Shown: positions 1 to 10,546 of the stretch, piece after piece | Numbering within the stretch: position 1 is the stretch's first letter | Layout of the letters: every line of letters begins with the position of its first letter | Assembly: GCA_001687465.1 (NCBI GenBank) | Contig: LVLI01000101.1 | Coordinates: 248,001-312,000 of the forward strand | Reading direction: 5' to 3' | From: Halocafeteria seosinensis | Lineage: Eukaryota; Sar; Bigyra; Bicosoecida | Length of the DNA stretch: 64,000 bases | Translations under genes and position numbers: made by a program | Notes under the pieces: generated by a model | Databases searched by the model: none | Told to the model about the DNA's origin: nothing | What the model saw: the letters and a program-made list of their open reading frames with translations, nothing else

Positions 1-1029
1 TGAACTTGGACGAGAATATCTTCTCTTGGAAGCATTCCTTTCGCTTGATTCCCTCACTTTCCCCTCTCTCTCTCTCTCTCTGTCTCCCACGATCAATCTA
101 CTGCAAACGCACCTTTGGGATCTGCACGGGAGCGAATTTCTTGCTTAATCTCGGCAGGAGCTTCCATTGTTCTGGCTTTTTACAGGACGCGAAGGAATGA
201 GTTGGGGGACGTCGAGGACGAGCAAGCGCTAAAGGCTATAAACAGACTACTACGTGTTAATCTTGTATTCCAAACTATCTAGGAATGGACTATTTGAGCA
301 ATGTACTGATGGTACGGTCTGCAACAATACTTTTCGTCACTTATGATAAGAAAGGCGGCAATTGCCTACTCCGGGAGGTGGAGGAACCCGACTAAGGGCA
401 ATCTCAAGGGAACAAAAAAGGTCTTCGCCCTTTGACACGTGTTCCACCTTGAACTTCCCTTCCTGTTGTCAGCGAGATGTAGTTGTCCATCTCTACGGTG
501 CCATGATCAGAAGAGGCTTTATGAATCACTGCACCTTTTTTGGGGAGCACGCCCTGCATTGAGCTCACCACTGCGGCGCAGGGAATCGGGGAACCGGCAC
601 CATTAGCTCCTGGTTGGATACTTCAACGTGGGACAATGCACTGCATAAACATGGAAAATCCCGACACGATAGACCTAAGTATTGGTGACTAGCAACAAAA
701 ATTAACGTTTGTAAACTTCGAATGGGGTAGGTGGTCCCCAAACAAGCGCTTCTACATCATGCGTCTCCCACTTGTGACCAGAAGGCAACTCCGCAAGTTC
801 CTCGTATAAGTGCTCCACCATTTTCCTTTATTGATGCCGGTTATGCAAAATGTTTATTCCACAGAGGCTGAACAAAGCGATTACGAACGGACAAGCGTGT
901 AGGTTCGCGCGACTTGCAACAGGACCAGCACGATGATCGATTAAGATGCCTAGTCAGATTTTATGTGCAGCAGTCGCTTTCTAAAAGCAACCATTCGACG
1001 ATTGAATTCGTCCAAATCGAAAGCTCAGC
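1..1029. other. left-edge region without a recognisable gene
   Basis: No convincing coding exon is seen. A short CT-rich microsatellite lies at about 63-82. A 64-codon open stretch at 6-200 begins inside this low-complexity tract and has no family signature. The region could hold the promoter of the Nudix gene's left neighbour or untranslated sequence. Confidence 0.4.
61..82. repeat. (CT)n microsatellite
   Basis: A run of about eight CT units at the left edge, flanked by C-rich sequence. Confidence 0.5.
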
Positions 1030-1476
1030 TCATCGTGAAGGTGAACACACAAGGCATTCAATGGTTTCTTTCTTCTTCTTTATTAGCTCCCTTAAACCAA
1101 AGTGCTTGGGTTTCAGTGACTTCAGCTGCTCGAATGTTAGCCAATAGTCGGCGTCACTCTCCCAATTGCCGACAGGTGTAAACTCATCTTGGACAACTCC
1201 AACAAAGTTCTGGTATTCGAAATTTGCTTGAGGGTCTTTGAAACGATGTATGCGATGCAGAACCACGTTCCCCGTGTATCCGGTCTCCTCCCTCAACTCT
1301 CGTACTGCGCATTGTTCACATGTTTCTCCAGGCTCTAATTTGCCTCCGTAAACTCCATAGGTTCTACCTTCGAATACCAACTCGCTCCTCAGCTGCACTA
1401 AGAATCGGCCTGTTTTCTGTGCAAGAACTAAGACTCCAGCTCCTTTGTCACCGAAGTATTCATATTGCTTTGACAT
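1030..1476 (-). CDS. Nudix hydrolase
   Basis: Single-exon gene for a 148-residue protein. The Nudix box is complete in the pattern G-x5-E-x7-R-E-U-x-E-E-x-G-U, read here as G-KLEPG-E-TCEQCAV-RE-L-R-EE-T-G-Y; the final hydrophobic position is Tyr. Nudix enzymes hydrolyse nucleoside diphosphates linked to another moiety, with the paired Glu residues of the box binding the metal. The substrate cannot be read from the sequence: there is only a small alpha/beta Nudix core with a basic C-terminus (a run of four Lys) and no extra domain or targeting peptide. The start is the ATG at 1476; the frame opens slightly earlier only with a TTG. Family assignment is secure, specific function unknown. Confidence 0.85.
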   Translation of the reverse strand: MSKQYEYFGDKGAGVLVLAQKTGRFLVQLRSELVFEGRTYGVYGGKLEPGETCEQCAVRELREETGYTGNVVLHRIHRFKDPQANFEYQNFVGVVQDEFTPVGNWESDADYWLTFEQLKSLKPKHFGLRELIKKKKETIECLVCSPSR

Positions 1477-2025
1477 TATCTCCCTTTTCAAAATCCTGGC
1501 ATTAACTCCTCGAAGAGTGTTCGCTTATGTGTGTGCTGCGTTCAGGAGTATGAGTGTGGTAGCCCACTGGTTAGGAAGTTGACCGCATCCTCTTCGCGGT
1601 ATACCGGTACCGTATAGTATACGGCGTATACGCAGTTGCTGAGTAGCGATCACTTGACAACAGTCGTCGGTGTCGCAGCCGCAAAATATTTGACTCGGAT
1701 GGTTCGATTAAGTAAAACGTACTTACCAATACACATATCTGCGAATCCAGACGTATCGACTCCCAATTTAAGCTCTGCCAAAACTCGAACATCCTTGAAC
1801 TTCAACTTCGTGTGCGAACTGGACTAAACATCCGTTCTCCATGAGGATTGAATGGCACATATTCTATACCAATTATATAGATAGATCATGTCATAAAGTG
1901 TGCATGTGGTTGTGGTTGAGGCGTGTATGGAGCCTGTGGCAAGGGATTGACGGTCCGACAACGTGGTATGGCGACGGTATTCTCGGTCTTCGAGGAGGCT
2001 TTATAATGTATTAGAGGGTACAAAA
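1477..2025. other. divergent intergenic region with repeat copy and palindrome
   Basis: Upstream region shared by the Nudix gene and the RGS/PH gene. It holds one copy of the dispersed TAGCCCAC repeat (1560-1595) and a near-perfect palindrome, CCGTATA-G-TATACGG, at 1610-1624. No coding exon is visible. Confidence 0.5.
1560..1595 (+). repeat. dispersed TAGCCCAC repeat, copy 1
   Basis: About 31 of 35 bases match the reverse complement of 15714-15754. The start resembles a tRNA box A (TAGCCCACTGG). Shorter relatives occur near 11204, 15136, 15914, 15967 and 20251. Confidence 0.55.
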
Positions 2026-5000
2026 ATGGACTCTGGGGCTACCTCAAGGGGGAAATTAGATCTGCCCGAACTCACGGAGGAGGAGGAAGAGGAAGAAGAC
2101 AACATTTCTGTGGAGGGTCAACACTCAGCCTATGCTGCAGCGGCTTCGTCATATGCTAATGGAGAGGTTCAAAAGCACATTTCCCATGATAATGCAAACG
2201 GGAGCGGCACACACACTAATGGGCAAGCTCGACATAAGAAGCAGCCGCCGCCGCCTCCGCCACGTCCACCGCCGTTGCCGACGGACAGCACACACCGGGA
2301 CTCTTCAACCTCCTCGCGGTTGGACAGTGTGAGCAGCAACGGCGAGGCAAGCCGTTCACAGCATCGACGAACGACAAAATCCACTAGTGTGTCTAGAGCG
2401 AAAGGTGACCAACTTCTGAAGCAACCTCGTTACTTCGATAGCCCTTCCGCTGACTTGTATCCCTTCGACTTGTGGGATGTCGCCCTTTCACAAGGAGGTG
2501 GGTTGGTGTCTGGTGAGGAAGTCAGGAAGACTGTTTTCGCTAGACTTCCAGAGTCGGAAACTCAACAGTGGGAACATGATTTTGCCATGATAGTCGAAGA
2601 TCGCTCTTTGCATACAGGGTTGCTTGAGATGGCTGATCCTCACGATGTAAGTGACAATGTTATTATAGTAACGTACCATGATGTAAGTACCGAACGTTTT
2701 AATACGCCGCAGAAAATTTGGAAGCCAGTTTGGGTAATGCTTTGCATTGATGCTTTGTGGTTGTTTGATCTAGGTGCGGAATATACGCAGAGTGCAGCGT
2801 CCGGAAATGGCAATGAGTCCCCGCTTGGCCCTATACGAGACAATTCTCCTCTATCTGCGGGTACTCACATATACTCAGTAGCTGGGAGCTCTCAAGCTTC
2901 GTTATCTTTATCAAAGGCTCATGTTTTGTTCTTGGGTGAAAACGTGAAATCCCGCTTGATCGATGGAGCGACGTTTGAAGTGTTTTCAGTGTCAGCTATT
3001 ATCAATCTCAGGGCGAAGTCTAAGCTGAGAAGTAAAACTTGGATGAGAAAAATCGAAAAACGTCACAAGCTTCGACCATGGCGGACTGACGTTGAACTTT
3101 GTGAAGATGTCATCGCTAGAAAGAGTCGCCAGGAAGCAGCAAAGACTAAACCGGATCGACCTACTGTACGCAAGTTACTCTCTACAACAATTTATCGAGA
3201 CGCATTTTACGAATTTGCCGAAGAACAAAATGTCGGAAGTTTGATCAAGTTCTGGATACAAGCTGAAGTCTTTCATGATGTGGCAGAATATGTATATAGC
3301 AGACTCGGAAACCCTCATGGCTCCAATACTTGCATATTTGACGAGCACGATTCGGTGGATGCGAATGAAGCGTATTCATATATTTTGTGTGTTTTGGAGG
3401 CAACTACACTATATTATCGTTTCTGCCTCAGGGGTACTCTTGTCCAGATTGCTGGAGGAAATGATTGCCGCAACCGCCTCCTCAGTCGACTACGTATTAT
3501 GGATGTTCACCCAACTCTCTTCCAGGAATTTCAGGAGAAAGTGGAACTCTATTTGGCAGAACATGTATATCCGTCGTTCATACATTCCCAGAGGTTCCGG
3601 TGCATTTTCTTTAACGAAGGAGATGCTTTGGAGTGGTGGAGGAAGTGCGTTGAGAGTAGTAGAGTTGGTCTGTCGGCTGGCTTGCGGGGGCAACGGAGGA
3701 GGGAGTTGAATGAACCAGATATGGAGGGTACAAGGACGCACATGTTCGATTTGTTATATGGAAATATATTTTATTTCTTCGAAACTCCTGTGCAGTCGAT
3801 AAGACTAGATCGTGGTGTTATGAATGCGGTGGCGAAGGCTCAGTCTTTCGGCTGGTTACACGTTGCCCATCAAGCGGGGTTTGAGGAACCACCTATTGGT
3901 ATCGGTGCACCAGCGAAATACATGAAAACAATGAAGGTAAATTTTGAGGACCGTTTCCAGATCAAACAAGCAGATTCTGCCGATGCCGAAACACCCGAAC
4001 TTCCACCTCGGCGGAATAGCGTGTTTTCAATGTTTAACGGTGGGGAACGACGACAGACTAGGCATCGGAATAGTTCGGCCTCGATGTACGATTCTCCCCA
4101 AGACTCGGATAATGCTCATATGTTGGAAGAAATTGCTTCTGCAATAGACGACGAAATGCGTACGCATTCTAGAGCAAGTGTAGATATACGTCCCAGCTCT
4201 CTACGAGGGAACACGAAGTACAATATAGATGATACAGACGAGACAACTGCAACGTATGCCAGTACATTGGCTGGGACACTTAAGCGGTGGGAGCATCTCT
4301 GGGGCCGTGCAAACGACCGTACGGATCGCACTAAGCCAGGAGAAAATCACCGCTATCCCTCGACTCTTCGGACTTTGTTTGCTACTATGAGCGAATTGTG
4401 GAAAGACCGAAGTGAATCAAAATATAGCGGAGAAGAATTTAATCTTCTAGAAAGTGTCTTAGCGTTCGTTCCTCTAGAAGATAGTCAGATCCTCGAGCAG
4501 GATATCATTGCCTCATGTATCCTAATCGAAAAAGAGTTACAGGAGCTCACCAACAGGAAGGGTACTGTTTTCTCGATGAGAAAGGAGTTGCAAGTAGCAG
4601 CGAACGATAAGCGAATGACGGGAAATCAGCGATCACTTGTCTCTTTTTCTGCTTTCACCATACATCCGTCTGTGCCACACGTTTTGTCTCCTAGCAAGGT
4701 GAAATTGTTGGGAAGACATCATTCTAGGGTTTTGTATCATGTGCAAAATTCCTCGCACATACATGGTTCCACGAAAAACGAGAACGAAGAGCATCGTAAT
4801 GTCTCACAAAGTGGTTATGCTCGGCAGGATGATTCCCATGCGGCAAGCGTGGAGATCATTCAGGAAGGATGGGTAAGGATCATATGGACGGAACCATTGA
4901 ATGTGTGGAGGCTGGGAAGTACGAGTCAAGACAGCCTGAGGAACTCTATGTGTGACTACCTATGCGAACAAGCTACGGCACAGCATGGTGGGGTATTTTC

Positions 5001-7110
5001 GCCGTCTCTGCCTACTGCTGATGAAGGCCACAGTGATCTACTAGATGCCATTGACAGCGCAAACTCATCCGAAAGCTTGCAGCAACTCATTGCCATGGAT
5101 TTATTATACAAACACTGCATTTTAAGGTGCGTTTCAATTGGGTCATGGAGACCACCATTTCCACTGTATCCTCGTGACAGGAGCCTTGATTCGCGATGTC
5201 TCCCTGTCACATTAACGGATATCGAGATTTCTTCAGCCGAACAGTCCCCAGGTGCTGATCGCGCTGCAGAAGAGCCCCTTATCTCCTCTGGATCACCCTC
5301 GCTGAGCATATACGTATATGCCGTGCTACTTGCTGACGGTCGCCTTTTGTTTTCTACGGGCGATAATATCCCAAGAAGAAACGCACAGCATAAAAGTTAT
5401 GTTCACGAAGTTACAATTGCTCCGCAGTCTAGCTGCTCTGAACTCCAGTGGGGTGTTCAGAAGGACCATCGGAACAGGTCCTGGAGGAAAGAGTCTAACA
5501 CAACCAGTAGTGGTACAAGGAACGGTTTTTCCGATCCAATTGATAGTAGATTCGATTACACTGAGATAGACTGTGAAATCGACTTTAGCTCTGATTCCGA
5601 CAGTGTATCAGAAGACACAAACCCAAGCGATTATCTGCATGTTAGAGACACGCTTCGCTGCTTCTGGGGTGGAGTGGGTTTAGGATCGGCTATTCACGTG
5701 TCTAAAACGAATAACTGGAAAGCTCCCGCACATAGTATATCCATGGAGTTTGCTACTGGAGAGCTTCACGTTGTTCCTCTCGCCAATGAAGATAAATGGT
5801 TAACCAATCTCAAGGCGATTAGGAAGAATGCAAGAGTTGGTTTTACGGAAAGTACTTACCAGGAATATCCCTCGGAGGATAAAGCCACAATGGTCGCGAC
5901 TAATGGCAATGTTCTTGACAGATGCCCTTGGGCCCCGCTGGGATATTTTGATGCTAAGCTTAAAATAGGGAGCAGACCGGGTACGTTATTTAGTATTAAG
6001 CCCTCTGGGAACAAGGTCCGGGTTCCTCCGGAGAAACCTCCGAACACCGATATCGAAAGTGTAGCCGCATTCCTTGAACGCGGACAGTTGGTAGTGGACC
6101 ATGATGTATTTCGCGGCTTAAAAGAACGTGTGCGTTTCCAAGGATGGTTGTGGAAGCGGGGCAAAATGAACCATGCATGGAAATTGAGATGGTGCGTTCT
6201 TACTGCGTCTGGAGAGTTGAAGTATTACAGTTTCCGCTACTCAGATCGTCGGCTTCAATACCGGAGATCGGTCCGGTTATCGAATAGAACCAAATATGTG
6301 AGGATAATGCCGTTGAATTTAGAATCACCATCCTCGTCGAATGGCGACAGGCCTACCAATACAGAGGATGCTGGCCGGTTGTCGGGAAGCAGTGCACGTC
6401 CCATATCGCAGGCGGATACTTCGTATAAATTAATGAGGAGAGTTTCGAGCGCTGCCATTTTGGGGACACCCCAAAGAAAACAATCCCTTCTGCAGCGGGT
6501 AGCAGGATCCTTCATGTCTCGGTCCAGCAGAGTAGCAAGTCTCCAGGAAGAATATGAACACCAACGCAGCTTTTCTGAAAAGAGAGTTCAGTGGCTCAAC
6601 GTAGCGTTTGCCGTGGGTATTCATGGAGATTCTTCGTATGATTCCCGTCTCGAGGATGTGGATACGCGACGGCTACAACGCATGGTATCGAACCCCTCCG
6701 CCAGACAGTCAGTTGTTAGGTTTGCAGACAAGCTTCAGCATGTCCTTACGGGGCTAGCTATTCTTACGCCACGAACGATTCACCAAATCCGCAACGAATG
6801 CCAAGAAGGGAAGGCCACGACAGAAGATGATGGTCATTCTGCACTGCAGATGCTTCAACAAGCTCAAGTGCCTGTTTCGTTTGAAGTCTTAACGGCTGAT
6901 GATGACAGGGCGTCGCGCCTCTGGAGTTTTATTGCCCCATCTACTCTTGAAGGTGCTCGGTGGATATCCGAAATCCGAAGATTTATGCGGACACGAGACT
7001 CGTCCCAGTCAGAAATTCTCAGATTGCACAAGTCTCATCAGCGATACAGTATGGAGGCTATAGAACACTTCGGACACGGTTACGGATATAATGGATTTTT
7101 TGCTCAGTAA
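2026..7110 (+). CDS. large RGS-domain and PH-domain protein
   Basis: One uninterrupted 1694-codon exon, unusual in this intron-rich window. The start is the ATG at 2026 in a good context (caaaaATGG); the frame is open upstream only through a GTG. The N-terminal 110 residues are low complexity with an acidic run and a polyproline run. A region at about 215-340 (around IWKPVWVMLC) may be a divergent split PH domain. Residues about 380-525 read as an RGS domain (LIKFWIQAEVFHDV, then YLAEHVYPSFI), the fold that accelerates GTP hydrolysis by G-alpha subunits. Residues about 1368-1655 form a PH domain (FQGWLWKRGKMNHAWKLRW) split by roughly 190 residues before its last strand and helix (ARWISEIRRFM). 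It probably acts at membranes in G-protein or phosphoinositide signalling. Domain calls rest on motif reading only. Confidence 0.75.
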   Translation: MDSGATSRGKLDLPELTEEEEEEEDNISVEGQHSAYAAAASSYANGEVQKHISHDNANGSGTHTNGQARHKKQPPPPPPRPPPLPTDSTHRDSSTSSRLDSVSSNGEASRSQHRRTTKSTSVSRAKGDQLLKQPRYFDSPSADLYPFDLWDVALSQGGGLVSGEEVRKTVFARLPESETQQWEHDFAMIVEDRSLHTGLLEMADPHDVSDNVIIVTYHDVSTERFNTPQKIWKPVWVMLCIDALWLFDLGAEYTQSAASGNGNESPLGPIRDNSPLSAGTHIYSVAGSSQASLSLSKAHVLFLGENVKSRLIDGATFEVFSVSAIINLRAKSKLRSKTWMRKIEKRHKLRPWRTDVELCEDVIARKSRQEAAKTKPDRPTVRKLLSTTIYRDAFYEFAEEQNVGSLIKFWIQAEVFHDVAEYVYSRLGNPHGSNTCIFDEHDSVDANEAYSYILCVLEATTLYYRFCLRGTLVQIAGGNDCRNRLLSRLRIMDVHPTLFQEFQEKVELYLAEHVYPSFIHSQRFRCIFFNEGDALEWWRKCVESSRVGLSAGLRGQRRRELNEPDMEGTRTHMFDLLYGNIFYFFETPVQSIRLDRGVMNAVAKAQSFGWLHVAHQAGFEEPPIGIGAPAKYMKTMKVNFEDRFQIKQADSADAETPELPPRRNSVFSMFNGGERRQTRHRNSSASMYDSPQDSDNAHMLEEIASAIDDEMRTHSRASVDIRPSSLRGNTKYNIDDTDETTATYASTLAGTLKRWEHLWGRANDRTDRTKPGENHRYPSTLRTLFATMSELWKDRSESKYSGEEFNLLESVLAFVPLEDSQILEQDIIASCILIEKELQELTNRKGTVFSMRKELQVAANDKRMTGNQRSLVSFSAFTIHPSVPHVLSPSKVKLLGRHHSRVLYHVQNSSHIHGSTKNENEEHRNVSQSGYARQDDSHAASVEIIQEGWVRIIWTEPLNVWRLGSTSQDSLRNSMCDYLCEQATAQHGGVFSPSLPTADEGHSDLLDAIDSANSSESLQQLIAMDLLYKHCILRCVSIGSWRPPFPLYPRDRSLDSRCLPVTLTDIEISSAEQSPGADRAAEEPLISSGSPSLSIYVYAVLLADGRLLFSTGDNIPRRNAQHKSYVHEVTIAPQSSCSELQWGVQKDHRNRSWRKESNTTSSGTRNGFSDPIDSRFDYTEIDCEIDFSSDSDSVSEDTNPSDYLHVRDTLRCFWGGVGLGSAIHVSKTNNWKAPAHSISMEFATGELHVVPLANEDKWLTNLKAIRKNARVGFTESTYQEYPSEDKATMVATNGNVLDRCPWAPLGYFDAKLKIGSRPGTLFSIKPSGNKVRVPPEKPPNTDIESVAAFLERGQLVVDHDVFRGLKERVRFQGWLWKRGKMNHAWKLRWCVLTASGELKYYSFRYSDRRLQYRRSVRLSNRTKYVRIMPLNLESPSSSNGDRPTNTEDAGRLSGSSARPISQADTSYKLMRRVSSAAILGTPQRKQSLLQRVAGSFMSRSSRVASLQEEYEHQRSFSEKRVQWLNVAFAVGIHGDSSYDSRLEDVDTRRLQRMVSNPSARQSVVRFADKLQHVLTGLAILTPRTIHQIRNECQEGKATTEDDGHSALQMLQQAQVPVSFEVLTADDDRASRLWSFIAPSTLEGARWISEIRRFMRTRDSSQSEILRLHKSHQRYSMEAIEHFGHGYGYNGFFAQ

Positions 7111-7127
7111 GCTTTGAAAGAAGTGCT

Positions 7128-8117
7128 TCAGAATTCCTCGTCCAATAGCGCCGACGTTTCAAATTCCGCAAAGCCGACCTTGATGCAACCGTCGTTATCT
7201 ATGAGGGTCGGGTAGACGTGTGCGGTGAAAGATTTCTGCAATTTGAATATTTTTCCCAACTAAACGAAATAACAAACGGGGTGTTATAAATGTATGCATA
7301 CCGGTGGAAGCCGGCTGATTCCGGTGTCGAGATCGAATGCGAAGCCGTGTCGAGGGCTGTGCACGGGTGACGGATTGAATCAAAAACTGGGAAACAAAAA
7401 TAACAAAATACGCACCAAGAGACACAAAGGTGTCCATCCACATCTTCAATATCACCCATATGTAACGGACCGCCTGTGCATAAGAATAAGAATTGGCGCG
7501 GACAGTAAGACTGCGTATATGGGCGGCAACGAATACCGGTACCAGCACCAACCTGCATGAGGGCATTTCTCATCAACAGCAAAAGTTCGGTCGTCCCCGA
7601 AACGGAAGATTGCAAGTTCTCTACCATTAACAAAGCATGTTGCTCCAAGTACGGGCCTGCAGATGCCCACAACGGTTAGTAATGATAGCTCAGAATAGAC
7701 AGGACAGAGTGCCGATACCACCTACCTCGAGTATTGCTTTTTGCGAGTTTTCCCCGTTACAGTGTACTGGTACTGCACCGGGTATCTGGAGGAATCGGGA
7801 AGAGATGATTTGAAAATATCCGTCCTAAAATACAAGAGTTGAGACGGATCTTCTGCCTCTCCACCTTCCTCGTATCCTACTGGAACATGTCCAAGGGAGC
7901 TTCCATAACGTTCGCTATTTCGGGCATTTCCAGTCGAGTGGTCCGGGTGAGCGAAGGGTGGAAGATATTGCCGTTCAGGGACGCTGGGATTATCCAGGCG
8001 CCTTGTTTGCTGCGACGTTCCAGAGTGGAAGGAACCCACTGCACCGGGGTCCAGATTGGTATCCACGTTGAAGCTCTCGTCTTCCTGAAATTCTCCACCC
8101 TCTGTATTATTTTCCAT
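7128..8117 (-). CDS. Rieske [2Fe-2S] ferredoxin-like protein
   Basis: Five exons (8117-7726, 7656-7553, 7473-7416, 7356-7302, 7235-7128) give 238 residues with all splice phases consistent. The C-terminal half is a Rieske domain of the small NirD/bacterial ferredoxin type. Cys162-x-His164 (CPHAGGPLHMGDIED) and Cys185-x2-His188 (CPRHGFAFDLDTG) bind one [2Fe-2S] cluster and are 20 residues apart. The first about 120 residues are acidic and disordered, with no clear transit peptide. No oxygenase catalytic domain follows, so it is probably an electron carrier or a regulatory Rieske protein. Its stop codon lies 17 bp from that of the convergent RGS/PH gene, so the two 3' UTRs must overlap. The Rieske call is firm, the partner unknown. 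Confidence 0.85.
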
Positions 8118-8874
8118 GTTTGCATATCCGGGACCAAGAGCCTCCTCCTTGCTTAATAAACACCGTGAGACACAATATAGCCGTGGACAATGAGAGTAAA
8201 ACGAAGTAATCGTTGCTTCATAGCGTAGGAAGACTTCTTATTCGTTTTCACAAGGCCATTTATGGGGAGGCAATATGATAATATCCTTAGGTTCTTCTCT
8301 ATATATGCTCCCCACAATAACAATGCTCTCTCTCGCTCCCTCTCTTAGAATATACCGTGGGTATTGTCTATCAAACAGCGAATATTTCGGGAATTCTTCT
8401 TGTGACTTCAAGCTGAGTGAACTTCAACCATACGTGGAAGTAGATTCGTGTGTGTGAACAATTCTCATTCCCATGCTCAGAAAGTAACATTTCAGTCCAG
8501 ACGTGGTGGAATTCGACTTTAAACTGCCGTCTCGGTCATTTTGTTGTGACTCGCAGAGTGAACAAGATGAACCACAGAGAACTCGTTGTGCTTGCCAAAG
8601 TTATCTCAGCATGGCCTTGAGGCTGTTCAACTTAAACTTTTATGTTTGGAACAACAAATATTAGATCGATTTCGCATAAACTTTGTCAAAGGAGAATGAG
8701 TGTCCTGGAGTAGTAGTAGTGGAATGCCATGAATGCTGAATGTTAACCAATGCATCGACTGCTAACCGGCAGCACAGAATACTGTATACATGTACATAAA
8801 TCTTAAAGGATCCAGATCTTCCCATTCTATGAAAACATGTTACGTGTTCAAAACCTCAGGACTAGCGGAGAATA
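8118..8874. other. intergenic region, no gene seen
   Basis: Lies between the start of the Rieske gene and the 3' end of the MAPKK gene. It contains a CT-rich run (about 8322-8345) and no open frame with family features. It probably holds the Rieske promoter and the MAPKK 3' UTR. Confidence 0.5.
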
Positions 8875-10546
8875 TTAAAATTCTTTACCACTATATTCTT
8901 TGACCTCTTCTTCCTCGCCAGTATCGTCTTTCGCCATACCTTCCGAAATTAGCCAATCTCTGACGGCCTCTTGACATGTCTCTAGATCAATCGCACCATG
9001 TTCCGCGAGCCTGCACAGAAGTATCGATACGCGAAATATCAGGAAAGATAAGATCATAGCTACCTAGCATTTCATTTTCGGATTTACATACCAGTCACTC
9101 TCCAACAAATCAACTGCCGACGCCCGCTCCGAGGGGTCTTTTTGAAGGCACATTTTAGTAAATTCTACAAAGTTGTCGCTGTGAGTACCGTCCTTCGGAG
9201 GAATCGGAACTTCTCCATCCATGACTATCGAAACATATCCAATCGTGGAGCTGCTCTCAGGATAAGGGTATTGGCCAGTCAAGGCTTCTAGTAAGACTAA
9301 ACCCAAGCTCCAGATATCTGCGAAATTGACCCCATCTGGAGTAGAACGCAACTAAACCTCCGAAGAAGCTCATAATATACATACCACTGCTATAGTCATA
9401 TGGCATCGTTGCCATTCTCTCCGGACTCATGTACTTGAACGACCCTACGAACGTTTTGGCCAAAACAGCAGTAGATAACTCCTTTGAAATCCCGAAATCT
9501 GTCAATTTAACTTCCCCCTGCAATCCTTGCACATTAACTCCAGTAATTAAGATAGGTTCCCCTTACAAATTTATACATACATGGCTATTGACAAGAATAT
9601 TTTGAGGCTTGACATCCCTATGCACTCGTCTTTCATGCGCGAGGTATCCGAGTCCCCACAATATTTGGAACGTCATATGGGCAAGCACACGCTCGGGAAT
9701 CTTCTGCTCTGAGGACTTGCGAACGACATTGTCTAGACCACCTGTTGAAGGATTACTTGAATTTCAGCCATAAGAGAATTTTCAGCTGCTACGTTTAGTC
9801 CAAACACACTTACCAAGATCCATGAATTCAAGTATGACGGCCACTGACCCCTCCCGATACGTGGCGCCATAAAACGAAATTAGAGCCTCGCAATCACTAT
9901 GGAACAACGCACGCAACTCAGAGAGTAACATATCGCGCATATTCTGCAAATATTAACAGAAAATTGAACTTCATGTTCCTTTTGCGTTAAAGGAGCAGCA
10001 ACCGTACTCCCAACGTACCTTCATGTACAACCCAATGCTCTTGAGGGCAAAATATTCATCAGTGTCTCGGTGCCGGACCAATTTGACGGTACTACACGCG
10101 CCTGCAATAAATTTATAGTTCGTGAAAGAGTGGAGAAATGTTGCATAACATAAAGCCAAAGTTGATCGTACCTGCCCCAAGGTCCCGGATTTCTTCGAGT
10201 TTTTCGAAGGGGATCGTAGAGCCAGCGCTTTCATTGTCCCCAATATGAAGTCCTGTAAGATGTCATACAGCAAAATTTCCAGAATGAACACCCCTCAATA
10301 TGAGACCGCCTTCTTGGCGTATGATTACGGCGGAAATAATGGTTTACCTTGTTCATCTACGCGTAAATCGCCGGCTTCAAAGTGGTCGGCTCCTGCGTAG
10401 AAGCTGTCACTCCCTTTGATCCCAGCTTCAGCATTTTCCTCCTCCTCTCCGGCTAAATGTGCCTTCAGCGCTGCATCCGGGCGTGCAGGAGCGTCAGGAT
10501 CCAGACTTAACCCAGGTTTCTTCTTCTTCTTTCCCGAGGCTGCCAT
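8875..10546 (-). CDS. MAP kinase kinase (MAPKK)
   Basis: Eight exons (10546-10348, 10252-10172, 10101-10019, 9943-9814, 9741-9581, 9517-9385, 9335-9092, 9010-8875) join in phase to 388 residues. The kinase domain has a glycine loop LGAGACSTVKLVRH (about 91-104), the ATP-binding Lys in FALKSI, HRDVKPQN (HRD at 205-207) and DFG at 225-227. The activation loop carries Thr234 and Thr240 in a T-x5-T spacing, as in plant MAPKKs; animal MAPKKs have S-x3-S/T. SFKYMSPER and DIWSLGLVLLE are typical of the family. It is expected to phosphorylate the TxY loop of a MAP kinase. The first 65 residues include a basic run and an acidic patch that could serve as a docking region. The short C-terminal helix after the kinase domain is family-like. 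Confidence 0.92.

Noticed and set aside
1963-2025. upstream extension of the RGS/PH protein by 21 codons
   Set aside because: It needs a GTG start; the ATG at 2026 is in a strong context.
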